Shown here: piece after piece, positions 27,462 through 37,100 of the stretch
Layout of the letters: the number at the start of each line of letters is the position of its first letter
Numbering within the stretch: the first letter of the stretch is position 1
NCBI GenBank assembly: GCA_030849065.1
Contig: JASAON010001598.1
Location: 1 to 64,000, forward strand
DNA: 64,000 nucleotides
DNA from: Jaenimonas drosophilae
Lineage: Eukaryota > Euglenozoa > Kinetoplastea > Trypanosomatida > Trypanosomatidae
Direction of reading: 5' to 3'
Position numbers and translations under genes: made by a program
The notes under the pieces: generated by a model
Told to the model about the DNA's origin: nothing
The model's database searches: none
The model's input: the letters and a program-made list of their open reading frames with translations, nothing else

Positions 27462-29006
27462 TCAATGAACAAGAAGCTCATCGGCAACAATGTGGGCAAT
27501 CCACTGCCACGGAATGTTGCCTACAATATCTTGGCAGATATATCCGTCATGCACCACAAAGGGTGGCTCAACCGCACACGTGAAGTGAATGGGATCTTTT
27601 CGTACCACCACACCACCAAGTAGTCGTACACCAAGATCCAAGTCCAGCAGATAGCGGCGTACGCGTTGCGCGCTGCCAACCTCCTTCCCAGGTGTGCTGT
27701 TGCGTGCAAATGAGGTCCATGGAATGGAACGGAAAAAGTCATTGCGCTCAAGTAGATTGCGATGACTGATGGTTCGACGAGAATCCAACTCCTTCCCAGC
27801 CGTCTCCACATAGTCTGGAGATGTGCTTGCGAAGAGGAGGTGAGGCAGCGGATGAATAGATGGCTGCTCCACATTCTCGTACCTAGATTTAAGATAGTCC
27901 AAGTAGCCGCGAAAGACGGGCTTGATGCCTGTTCGATGGCCATGGTTGGCATACCAGTACAACAACCCATCCAGCCACAGTGGTGAGGGAGCAAGACGAT
28001 TGAGCAGTGGCCGATTCAGATTCTCCACGTAGGTCTCGTACAAGAAGAGGACGGGGAGTAGCAGACCTGGAATGCGAAACGCGAGGCACGTTTCAGCGTC
28101 CATGACCTCAGGCATGTAGCCGGTGAAGTACAATTGCATCAAGCAACGTGTACGCAACGGAAGTTTACGCCGCAGTTTGTCGTCGTAGATGTTGTTAATG
28201 ACGCTCCGCCACCGACGTAGGGTGATAACTTCGTCCCCGCGAGGATGCACAAGGTAGAGGAAGTCGGCACGGATGTCAATCGTGTGGACGGTGCCACGGA
28301 CGATGGAGATGAGGTTGGTCATGATGTTGCGCTGCATGGAATCTCCATGAGCAATGATTCCTTGGCTTACGTTCCAGTCAATCTGCCAACGGTGCCAGTA
28401 GTGATGCAGGACAGACACGAGCTCCTGTGATGTGAGGTCTCGGTAGCTCCCCACGCAGGATTTGCGGTGGATGGACCACCACGTGGCCGAACCACGCCCC
28501 GTTGCACTACTTCGATGTATCTCCCCCAGCCTCAGCGGACCTGCCACACACCGACCAAGGCCCTCACTGCCCAGGCTGGCGCGAAGCTCTTCAATAGGCA
28601 AGATCATGAGTTCTTCCGGGAAGGTACTCACACTGAGAATGGCACATGCATCAACGGGGATGGTGGGGTTGTATGCGCACATGGGCGCCCCCAGGAGGGA
28701 GGGACGCAGGGCATTGGCACCATGGTCTCTGCTGTAGTTCTGCAGCCATTCGCAAGCCGTGGGGGGATGTACGTAGGCTATGCAGTCTGTGTCAGCGAAG
28801 AAGCCATGATATCGAGCCTTCTTCCACTCCTTCATTGCCGGCTTGGCCATGGTTTTTTCTGGTGAAGGTGCGATCGACAGGCTCACCGCAGCCACCACCG
28901 CGAAGACAATCGTCATGGCCAACATGGCCCACGCAGCTTTCAGAAGAATGCCGCCCTTCCGTCGGTGAGAATGTGGAGTGCGCACATAGCTACCCTTGCC
29001 TTTCAT
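27462..29006 (-). CDS. Type II membrane SGNH/PC-esterase-like protein
   Basis: A 514-aa protein with a basic cytoplasmic N-terminus and one membrane anchor at about 20-42 (ILLKAAWAMLAMTIVFAVVA), the topology of Golgi enzymes. The lumenal part has IIAHGDSMQRNIMTNLIS with GDS at 221-223, the nucleophile block of the SGNH superfamily in the form seen in PC-esterase/CAS1-like and plant TBL acyl-transferases (GDSxxR). DPIH at 471-474 near the C-terminus supplies the matching Asp-x-x-His dyad. Many Cys residues suggest disulfides. The likely role is adding or removing acyl groups on glycans or glycoconjugates; the substrate is unknown. The longer frame starts at GTG 29093, so ATG 29006 is used. Confidence 0.65.
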   Translation of the reverse strand: MKGKGSYVRTPHSHRRKGGILLKAAWAMLAMTIVFAVVAAVSLSIAPSPEKTMAKPAMKEWKKARYHGFFADTDCIAYVHPPTACEWLQNYSRDHGANALRPSLLGAPMCAYNPTIPVDACAILSVSTFPEELMILPIEELRASLGSEGLGRCVAGPLRLGEIHRSSATGRGSATWWSIHRKSCVGSYRDLTSQELVSVLHHYWHRWQIDWNVSQGIIAHGDSMQRNIMTNLISIVRGTVHTIDIRADFLYLVHPRGDEVITLRRWRSVINNIYDDKLRRKLPLRTRCLMQLYFTGYMPEVMDAETCLAFRIPGLLLPVLFLYETYVENLNRPLLNRLAPSPLWLDGLLYWYANHGHRTGIKPVFRGYLDYLKSRYENVEQPSIHPLPHLLFASTSPDYVETAGKELDSRRTISHRNLLERNDFFRSIPWTSFARNSTPGKEVGSAQRVRRYLLDLDLGVRLLGGVVVRKDPIHFTCAVEPPFVVHDGYICQDIVGNIPWQWIAHIVADELLVH

Positions 29007-29194
29007 GGAAGAAGTCTTCTTACGTTGACATAGACAGTGAGCACAGAAGGAACATTCTAACCCCAACAACACGTAGAGATGTATGCCCAACACATCTATT
29101 CACTCCATCACACAAACATGCCTTTGTGGTAGTCAACGTGTACAGCGGCAATCAGGAATTCAAAAAAGCAAAGACAAAGGTGGCACACAACCAC

Positions 29195-32100
29195 TTACGA
29201 TACACCCAAGAGCTTATGCTGCTCGGCGAACTTCTCCATGAGCTCAGCGACGTCTCTCACCATCGTCATGGATCCTTCCATAAACCCATCAACATCTTCA
29301 CCGCCACTCACACGATGGAGCCAATGCCGAAGTATATCGTAAATGAGAGAGCTGCACTCGCTACTCATTGGGGGAGTAGATGTTGTGGAGGAGGTGTTCT
29401 TCACTGGCAACAACAACCGTTGTAGTGAGCTCAGCACCATTTGCTGCGTCTGAGGGTCTCGGTGGAAACACTCGATCGGCCACATATGAAGCATGACAAC
29501 GTACTCCCGTACCGAGCGCAGCCGCCCAGAGGAGCATGGGCTACACCTGAGTAGCTTAACGGCAGCCACGTTGCTGGCTGCTCCTTGTGCTAGCATCTCA
29601 CGAGAGTGGTGCAGCAAAAAGCAGCACGATGAAGCTACAACACATTGATCATCGCCTGTCGAGCGAAGCACAGCGTCGTAGGCATTCACCAGCTGACGGG
29701 CAATCTCCACGGAGCCACGAATGAGAGGGGCGACACCTTGTGGCGCACAAATGGCTGACTCGAGGCATTGCCGGACATCCTCCACCCACGTGAGCTGAGC
29801 CGGTCTCTCGAAGTGATGGAGCACTGACATAGGAAGCAGCATCACCTCTAGCAAAAGAAGCTGAAGTCTTTCCGTCCACGCTCGTGGCGATCGTGGCTCC
29901 CCATCCCCACCAAACACTCGAAGGAGTTGCAGAAGAAGCAAACGCTGGTTAGGTGCCGCTGCACCTTCATTAAAGACGGTAGGGGTAGGAAGCGCATTCA
30001 ACCCCCACCCTGTACGGACTTCCTTCACTGCGGCTGCCATGACGTTTTCCACGGAGCTTTGCAATGTGTTCGAGCTTGGCTCATCCGTTTCCCTCATCTC
30101 CATGGCTGCAGCACCGCCGCCTGCGTGCCACTCTTCATCCAGTAGCCACGTGAGATCCTCGAGGAGATGCGCCGTCATAGCTACCCCGGTTGGAGTCCGA
30201 CCTGTGCGTAAACGACGTAGATGATCATCAATTCTGTGCTGAAGAAGTTCTGAAATGAGCTGTGCCCGCTGCTGAGGACGACGTACGAAGAAGCCAAAGG
30301 CGGCCACCTCAGGCTCCACCTCCTCGCTGCCCCACCCCACACGTACCGATGAGGCTGGGTTGGCCACGACGGCACGTCGAGACATGGAGCGCTCAGCGAG
30401 AATCGCCTTGGGGTTGAGGCAGACCTCCCGCATGGATAGCCACAATCGCCAGCTTCCCTGCCCGCCAGTGGCTGCTCGAGCACAGCCCAGGGCTAGCGGA
30501 CTGCCCTTAACCATCACCAAGGCGTAGGAGGTGTACGGGGAGCTCATCGTTGCTTGCGCAATCGCCACAAGCCGATCGTGGATTCCTGGCGTTGGTGGGG
30601 AAGCAGCACTGCGCAACGTGGTGGTGAGGAGCGGCAGCTGTACTTGTGGGTGGTAGCAGGTACGACGGGAGGGTTCCAACGAGGCGGCCTCGCACAACTG
30701 TGTTGGGGCACCAAATTGGTCAGGAGCGAGTCGCTGGGCCACACGATCCGACACAATGCCCAACCACGACGGGCCATACATCACAGCAGATGAAGAGAAT
30801 GAGCTGTTGTTGTTGTTGCTGTTGCTGAGGCCCACATCCGTCTGAGACATCATGCCTCGCCGATGAAGGTTCCCAACCTCGACCACCGCCGTTAGTTGTG
30901 CCTCAATGAGGTGAATCAGAAGGAGGTCATCGGCGGCTTGAAGCACCGCTCGTGGATCACGACAGGCGACTGGAGCTGGAGCTCGCAGCACATCCACGGC
31001 AGGCGGAGTTGTTCGACGGAGAGCTGCAGCAGAGAGGTCCACAATGGTGAGGAGTGTGTAGCGCGCTCCGTGCGTACTCCCATCGTGGGGAGCATCAAAG
31101 TTATAGGAATAGAGTCGCACTTGGCACCCGCCAACTTCCGAATCATAATGAAGGTGGTAGAGAAGGCCATCATCCTCACCAAGCCGCAGTGTTCCAATTG
31201 CAGAAGAAAGAGGGCAACCGTCGCAACGGGCGTCTTCGGCGTGATGCCGAGTGGGATTGGGGAGGAGGCGTTGAGGAATGAGCGAGGTGAGTCGCAGTCG
31301 GCAGCACGCCTGCAGCTCCAACAAGGGCAGCGCATCGAGCTCTCTGCCCCCTCTCTCTGGGCGTAGTGGAGATGGTGAGGTGCACACAACGCGTACGGGC
31401 TTGAGAATGTCAGCCTTCGCTCGATTCACCAGCCACCACAAACTCTGCGTTGCGTCGTGAGCCCAACCGTGAATGGAGGTCGGGTAGCGATGCTTCAGCA
31501 TTACCCCTCCTCGCACAATCTGCAGTTGTGTTCCAGCATGAGCATTGGCTGGCCCTGCACCACCACCACCACCACTGTCTGCCACGCGCAGCACAACCTC
31601 CACCGTGAGTAGTTCCACCGCGTGGGGGGTTAGAACGACCATTGATTGCGTATGGAGGAGCATCTGCTGCCCACCACGCTCCAAAGGAACATCATCGTCT
31701 TCCGTGGCTGACACAGATGGTGCCCGTGAGTTGGACTCCCCACCCCGCCACGGACGTGTGTGGGCAGAACTTGGCAGCCAGTGCATCGCCAGTATGTGTG
31801 CGCCACCAGCATCGTTGGAGAAGAGTCCTTGGGTGGTAGAGCGATAGCTACCGACAAGATGTGGAAGAGGTGTGACAGAAGAGGTGGCCACCACGGGGGG
31901 CTCCTCTGGGCAATGCGCATCACAAACGTAGACGCTGAGCTGATGTACGATGAGCTGATTCAGCTCATGCTGCTGATAGGCGATGGCTGCAAGTTGGTAT
32001 GTGCATGTAGAAGGGGTGTTGCTCCCTTCTGCTTGCGAAGGGGATGCAATAACAGGGTTGAGGCTTCGCTTGGCGTGGCGCGGCTCACCCATCGCTGTAG

Positions 32101-32449
32101 ATGGAGTCATGCGGCCATATGGAAGCGATAACACAGAAGTGGGCGGCTTGCCAAACCACCACGCCGTGGAGCCTGGCGGGGATGCGGAGCCCAAGGAGAG
32201 CCCTTCTGGCGAAGATGAGCTCCGTGCTTGCGATTGGGGTGGGAGGCGGTAGAAACAGACAGCTCCTGGCGAGTAGAGCACAACATCTCCCGTGGACTCA
32301 TCCAAACACAGGCGTGAGATGGCCTGCGTATCTGTGCCGTCATCCTCTCCTGCTCCGCTGGCGTGTGATCGACGCGTACACAGTGCCACACTCGGTGCTT
32401 CACACAACCCAATGGCAGGGGCCACACCGTCTGCGTAGTAGGCATGCAT
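29195..32449 (-). CDS. Possible RMC1-like (Mic1-domain) regulator of Mon1-Ccz1
   Basis: A 1084-aa protein. Motif order resembles RMC1/C18orf8, the third subunit of the metazoan Mon1-Ccz1 Rab7 exchange complex: an opening beta-propeller strand ISRLCLDESTGDVVLYSPGA, then MVVLTPHAVELLTVE, HRYPTSIHGWAHDATQSLWW, DLLLIHLIEAQ, MYGPSWLGIVSDRV (compare the RMC1 YSSSWIVFQPD block) and WRLWLSMREVCLNPKAIL, followed by a helical C-terminus typical of the Mic1 domain. Family length is about 650 aa; here loops rich in Ser, Gly and Asn (an Asn run near 580) enlarge it. Similarity is weak and judged by eye; a divergent beta-propeller/alpha-solenoid trafficking protein of another kind is the alternative. ATG 32449 is preferred over the TTG at 32506. 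Confidence 0.5.
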   Translation of the reverse strand: MHAYYADGVAPAIGLCEAPSVALCTRRSHASGAGEDDGTDTQAISRLCLDESTGDVVLYSPGAVCFYRLPPQSQARSSSSPEGLSLGSASPPGSTAWWFGKPPTSVLSLPYGRMTPSTAMGEPRHAKRSLNPVIASPSQAEGSNTPSTCTYQLAAIAYQQHELNQLIVHQLSVYVCDAHCPEEPPVVATSSVTPLPHLVGSYRSTTQGLFSNDAGGAHILAMHWLPSSAHTRPWRGGESNSRAPSVSATEDDDVPLERGGQQMLLHTQSMVVLTPHAVELLTVEVVLRVADSGGGGGAGPANAHAGTQLQIVRGGVMLKHRYPTSIHGWAHDATQSLWWLVNRAKADILKPVRVVCTSPSPLRPERGGRELDALPLLELQACCRLRLTSLIPQRLLPNPTRHHAEDARCDGCPLSSAIGTLRLGEDDGLLYHLHYDSEVGGCQVRLYSYNFDAPHDGSTHGARYTLLTIVDLSAAALRRTTPPAVDVLRAPAPVACRDPRAVLQAADDLLLIHLIEAQLTAVVEVGNLHRRGMMSQTDVGLSNSNNNNSSFSSSAVMYGPSWLGIVSDRVAQRLAPDQFGAPTQLCEAASLEPSRRTCYHPQVQLPLLTTTLRSAASPPTPGIHDRLVAIAQATMSSPYTSYALVMVKGSPLALGCARAATGGQGSWRLWLSMREVCLNPKAILAERSMSRRAVVANPASSVRVGWGSEEVEPEVAAFGFFVRRPQQRAQLISELLQHRIDDHLRRLRTGRTPTGVAMTAHLLEDLTWLLDEEWHAGGGAAAMEMRETDEPSSNTLQSSVENVMAAAVKEVRTGWGLNALPTPTVFNEGAAAPNQRLLLLQLLRVFGGDGEPRSPRAWTERLQLLLLEVMLLPMSVLHHFERPAQLTWVEDVRQCLESAICAPQGVAPLIRGSVEIARQLVNAYDAVLRSTGDDQCVVASSCCFLLHHSREMLAQGAASNVAAVKLLRCSPCSSGRLRSVREYVVMLHMWPIECFHRDPQTQQMVLSSLQRLLLPVKNTSSTTSTPPMSSECSSLIYDILRHWLHRVSGGEDVDGFMEGSMTMVRDVAELMEKFAEQHKLLGVS

Positions 32450-32838
32450 CGAGAGAAATCTGACCGCAGCAAAACTGCTCTTCCGTGACGCGTGGCGTTG
32501 GCGCAATTGGTGCTACACCAGGATGATGATGATGTGTGTGAGTGTGTGTGCTACTCCCCACACATAATGATAACCTACGTCCACAAACAGACGACGCACA
32601 CGGGTGTGATCCTTCCCAATGAATGCGATGTGTTAGTACGCTGCACCACACAATAAAGACAAACAGATCATGTGAAGAAGACGAAGAAAATACGCAGCAC
32701 ACAGGACATGACTCTCACCAAGGTACGACACCACATCAACAACTCGTTCGTGTTGTGCCAGAATATCTGAAAGATTTTTTTTGGTCCTGAATTGGTTAAA
32801 GCGTGTTAGGTGTTGGCACCGTGATGGAGATGGAGGCC
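32450..32838. other. Intergenic region
   Basis: About 390 bases with TGA repeats near 32522, a GT tract near 32536-32549 and a T8 run near 32776. No gene seen. Confidence 0.7.
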
Positions 32839-33765
32839 TTAGTAGCCCAGCTCACGGCGGAGGAATCCCTTGGGGCTCGTCAGCCATGCCATATCATAGC
32901 TGCGATAGGCCATGATGGAGTAGAGGAACAGCATGGACAAGGTAGCGGGGGCGATCATCGTGTGGAGGAGCACATCGGTGAGGGCTGACATCACAAAAAC
33001 AGTGGTGAGGAGTGGGAATGCGGCGTAGAACCGCCCGAGCATGTAGAAGCCGCAGCACATCAAGAAGATGTGGAATCCAGTCGGCGTCCTCCACTTCACC
33101 CAGCTCCAATAACGTGGCATCTCATCCACATTACGTGCCATCCACTCAGGCAGGAAGCGGTAGTAGAAGTACTGTGTGTCGGAGACGAGCTGGCGGTAGC
33201 GACGGTCCAGGGTTGGGCTCTTGGTGATGAGCTCGTAGGCCTTATTGATTTGGTTGAGACGGGCAATGTTCCCCTGGCCGTCGGCGGCCAAGTCGGGATG
33301 TACCTCCTTCATGAGCTCGTGGTAGCGCAGGCGAATGGTCTGTGTACTGGCACCAGCCTTGAGGCCCATCACCTCCCACGGGTTGTAGCCTGCCACCTGC
33401 GAGGTGATGGCCTCGGCGTGTGCCTGGGCCTCCTCCGAGCCCGCCGCCGGCCCTGCCCCACGCAGCTCCGACTCCAGCGGCCGCTTGGCGTGTTGGCTGC
33501 CCTCGATGTCTGCGGGGATGCTTCCGTAGGCTGGGCCAGAAGAGACGGCGTGGCGCTGCGCACACATGGCCTGCCCTCCAAGTGAAGCGTGGGTCGCAGC
33601 CATCATCCATGACGAGGGGTCTTGCAAGCGTCGGAGTCGAAGGCCGGCTGGCTGGCTACGGAAGTAGGAGTGGTGGTGGTTGGCAGAAGCCAGGCGGCGG
33701 GGCTGAAGCCACGCCGTGGTTGCTCCGCACGAAGCAGCCGAGCGTCGGCACGTACTGACGAACAT
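32839..33765 (-). CDS. Mitochondrial-type membrane J-protein (DnaJ domain)
   Basis: A 308-aa Hsp40 co-chaperone. The N-terminus (MFVSTCRRSAASCGATTAWL and following RR) is basic, hydroxylated and free of acidic residues, as in a mitochondrial presequence. The J domain (about 127-195) has NPWEVMGLKAGAS, RYHELMKEVHPDL with the HPD triad at 156-158 (required to stimulate Hsp70 ATPase) and INKAYELI. Three hydrophobic segments follow (about 231-250, 252-270 and 272-290), so the protein is anchored in a membrane with the J domain N-terminal. No Cys-rich zinc domain is present, making it a class III (C-type) J-protein. Likely an inner-membrane protein working with mitochondrial Hsp70; the precise role is unknown. 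Confidence 0.88.
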   Translation of the reverse strand: MFVSTCRRSAASCGATTAWLQPRRLASANHHHSYFRSQPAGLRLRRLQDPSSWMMAATHASLGGQAMCAQRHAVSSGPAYGSIPADIEGSQHAKRPLESELRGAGPAAGSEEAQAHAEAITSQVAGYNPWEVMGLKAGASTQTIRLRYHELMKEVHPDLAADGQGNIARLNQINKAYELITKSPTLDRRYRQLVSDTQYFYYRFLPEWMARNVDEMPRYWSWVKWRTPTGFHIFLMCCGFYMLGRFYAAFPLLTTVFVMSALTDVLLHTMIAPATLSMLFLYSIMAYRSYDMAWLTSPKGFLRRELGY

Positions 33766-34138
33766 GACTGTTGTTAGTAAGTGTGTGTGTGTGTGTGTGT
33801 ATGTGTGTGAGGACTATGTTAGGACTATACACTTCTCACCTCAGAGAATGAGAAGATGGTCTGTGATTACTACGACACATAAGAAGGGAAAGAGGTTCGA
33901 GCACATGATTCACACACCAATAGCAAGCCTTGGAGGGGGGTACACAAGCGTGAGCATGGAGAAGGGGTGTCCTTCTACACGGCCACGCCGCAGCCACAGC
34001 ACGTTGCTGTGGTGCGTCAAGGAAACACCACTCCATCAAGCTTAAGTGTCACAGGATGGATTGGGATGGCAGCGGACGCCATCCTCTAGTCGGTTGTGGG
34101 TTGTGTTAGATAGTGTGTGTGTGTGCGGGTGATTCTGC
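33766..34138. other. Intergenic region with GT repeats
   Basis: About 370 bases with GT repeats at 33781-33809 and 34109-34124. No gene seen. Confidence 0.7.
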
Positions 34139-37100
34139 TCACATGACGTACCACCAATACAGCATCGATAGTACGAAGTAGAGCAGCACCTGTGGACGTG
34201 TGCTGGCGTAGAGCACCTGCATCCAGAGTGCGAGCCAGGCAAGGACCCACACCACAGGGATGTAGTGATAGATGAAGCACAGAGCCATGAAGCACATGAT
34301 GGAGAAGCTGAGGTGGCGACGCTCCTCCTCCGCCATCCACGAGTCCGTGGACGGGGTGGGGAGCTGACCGCCCAGCCGCAGATGGCCCGTGGCCAACAGC
34401 CAGTAGAGTAGCGTGGAGAGGAAGGCGTGGTGAAGTGCGTCCATGATGAAGTGAATGATGGGAGAGGTGGTGGGAGTTGCTGCCACTTCGTCGTGAGCCA
34501 CCATTGCATCTGAGCTTCCTCGCAGCCAACGATGCAGAAAAGAGAGCGTTGGCGCACGCACAGGAGGCTCCAGAACCATCAACGCATCGGTGATGCTGAC
34601 CACGGTGCAGCGGCTGTTGCCCAGTTTGCGCGAGGGGCCTTCAACCACCTCGACCGGCACGCATACCTGCACAAAGACGGATGCGTTGGCGGTGAGACGT
34701 CCCTCTGCCACTGCTCCACCAAATCGGTAGTCGAAGGTGGAGGAGATGAGGGGGCTGCCGAGCCGACGATGCGCGAGCACATCCGCCGCCAAGGTCGTGA
34801 AGCCGGCGCTGGCACTGGATGCGTTGATCTGAAACACAAGACCATCAACAAAGGTGGATGAGGACTCGGCATGAAGTGCGGTGAAGGAGCTCCCCCCAGG
34901 TGCCATCGCGCCCTGGTCGTTGGTGAGCCACATTGGCTCGCTACGGAGCACAACTGTGGGGCGAGCAGAGGGAGGAAGCGGGGTGCCGAGTGCATCCCGC
35001 ATCGCATACATCACCACATTCATCTCCAGATACACCGGTGGCAGAGGCTCTGACGCCTCGCCGCTACGTCTGCGACGGTAGGAGGCGTAGTAGGTTTGGT
35101 ACTTCTCCAGTTGCTCTAACGCACGCTGAGCAGCATGGGGGCACACCCAGCTGAAGGCCCACTGACGAGGAATGGTGTCGGCGGCATGCCAGGGAATCAG
35201 CAGCGGTCCACGCAAGGAGCTGTGATCGAGCGTGTGTGAGGTGCTGCTGCTGGACCACATGGACGGCTGCTTCCAGCTCCACACACCTGTGAGGTCACCC
35301 GCCACGTAGAGGGTGGTGTCCGCCAACAGGCATCCGCGGCAGTGCGTGGCGATACCAGGAATGGCAAAGAGGATCTCCTCAATCTTGCTGAAGCGGCGTA
35401 CATCCACACCACTGGTCGTGGCTGGTGTGCTTCGACGACCTCTCGCGGTCGCATCCGTGGCGGAGGGCTCCTCTTGGGCGATGGGCCATCCCCACTCTTG
35501 CTCCCCATTCGCCGCCATCGTCAGGAAAGGATCCTCACCGCCATCGTCGGTGTGGGAGGCGGGCTGCGGGGGAACCGTTACCGCCATGAAGGAGGTGTTG
35601 TAGCGGAACACAAAGGCGTGCTCGTTGAGCACCTGTGGGTCGGCAAGGATGGAGGAGAAGAGGTAGTGCACGAAGTGACTGCGGTAGACCCCACCTCCCT
35701 TGAGATAGAGATGATGTGTGCTGTCGTAGCTGTAGTGTGCCACCACACTGAAGCTGTTAAGAAGGGCGATGTTTTCTGGAGTGCGGCGACGGCGGTGGCG
35801 GTGGGATGGTGCGTTGGGATCCTCATTGTTGGCACCAGAGGCCAGTAGGTACTCTGCATCTTCATCATCCTCAAACTGAGCGTGCTCCGCCACGAGTTCG
35901 GCGTACCGCTGAAGCAGCCGTGCCTGGTCTTCATGCGTGTGAAGCTGCGCCTCCCCAACCGGATCCATCCACTGATCTCCAATGAGCTCCACGCCGAGGT
36001 CGAAGCCATGTTGGCGCAGGTCGCGCTCACACAGCACCAAGGGTCGTGACTCTGTGGGCAGAAAGGGTACGGGTGGCTGCCGATCACGGAAGTAGCGGCG
36101 GAGAGGGTGGGCTGCCTCAGTCGTGGCCCCAGGAAGAAGCCAACGGGTGTTCGCGTCACTTGCTTGACCAACCTCATCGCGATGCATCGCTCCTGTACGG
36201 AGGTGCAGCCGCGCCAAAGTTGGGCGTACCTCTACAATGAAGCTCAGGTCGGTGCCACTCGGTATATGGCTGGAACGGCTGGTGAAGCTATCTGGCTTCA
36301 GCGCCTGCAGCACCGTCACACGAAGCAGACGCGGGTATCGCAGCTTCTCCAGCAACATGGCGCTATCCTCCTGCTCATTGTACTCCATGGGACTGAGGAG
36401 CTGGAATCCTGGGCAGGCACCAAGCTGAAGATAAAGATGCTTCCGTGTGCTTCCCGATACCGTCGTGGAGAGTCCCTCGTGCAGCTGACCGAGGCACGGC
36501 CGAAGACCAACGGTGTCGGGCTCGTTGCGAGAGATGTTGGGATTCTGCACCTCCTCCAGACGAACCTGAGCGTTGTGGAAGGCCTCCTTGGCCCACACCG
36601 ACCCGCTGAGGCTCACTGTGATGAGTGGAATCTCCCCCTCCACCTCGCACTGCTTGATGATCTTGGGCTCAATGCTCAGCGTCGGCGGTGCATCCACAAT
36701 CTTCACCTTGCCCAGCGGAATGAGTGCGTAGGGGTTGGTGCGGGTCGTTTCCTCCCTCGGCCCGAGCTCCGTTCCACAGACGGCATCCTTGTGAAGGGCT
36801 GTGCGCAGATATGTGTCGTAGGGCACCGCAAAAGGATCATAGCTTGGAAGACGAATGCGAATCGTTGCCACTTCTTCATGTGTGGCTTGGGCATAACGTT
36901 GCAGGGCAATGCGCAGACGCTCTGCAGGCGTACGCAAGCTTTCGGCGTTGGCCAACTCCAGCTGACGGCGGCGGTGGGCCTGCTCCTCAGCCTCTCGGCG
37001 GTGTCGGCGTGCCTCTTCAATGGCAGCGAGCTGTGAGCGAGTGATGGTGCGGCGGCTGAGAGCTTCCTGTAGGTCAGGACGAAGACCAGTTACCTCAATC

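Noticed and set aside
34532..36177. Plus- and minus-strand frames inside the 3019-aa gene and other large genes
   Set aside because: They are shadows of GC-rich coding sequence in other phases; all real genes from 2488 on are on the minus strand.
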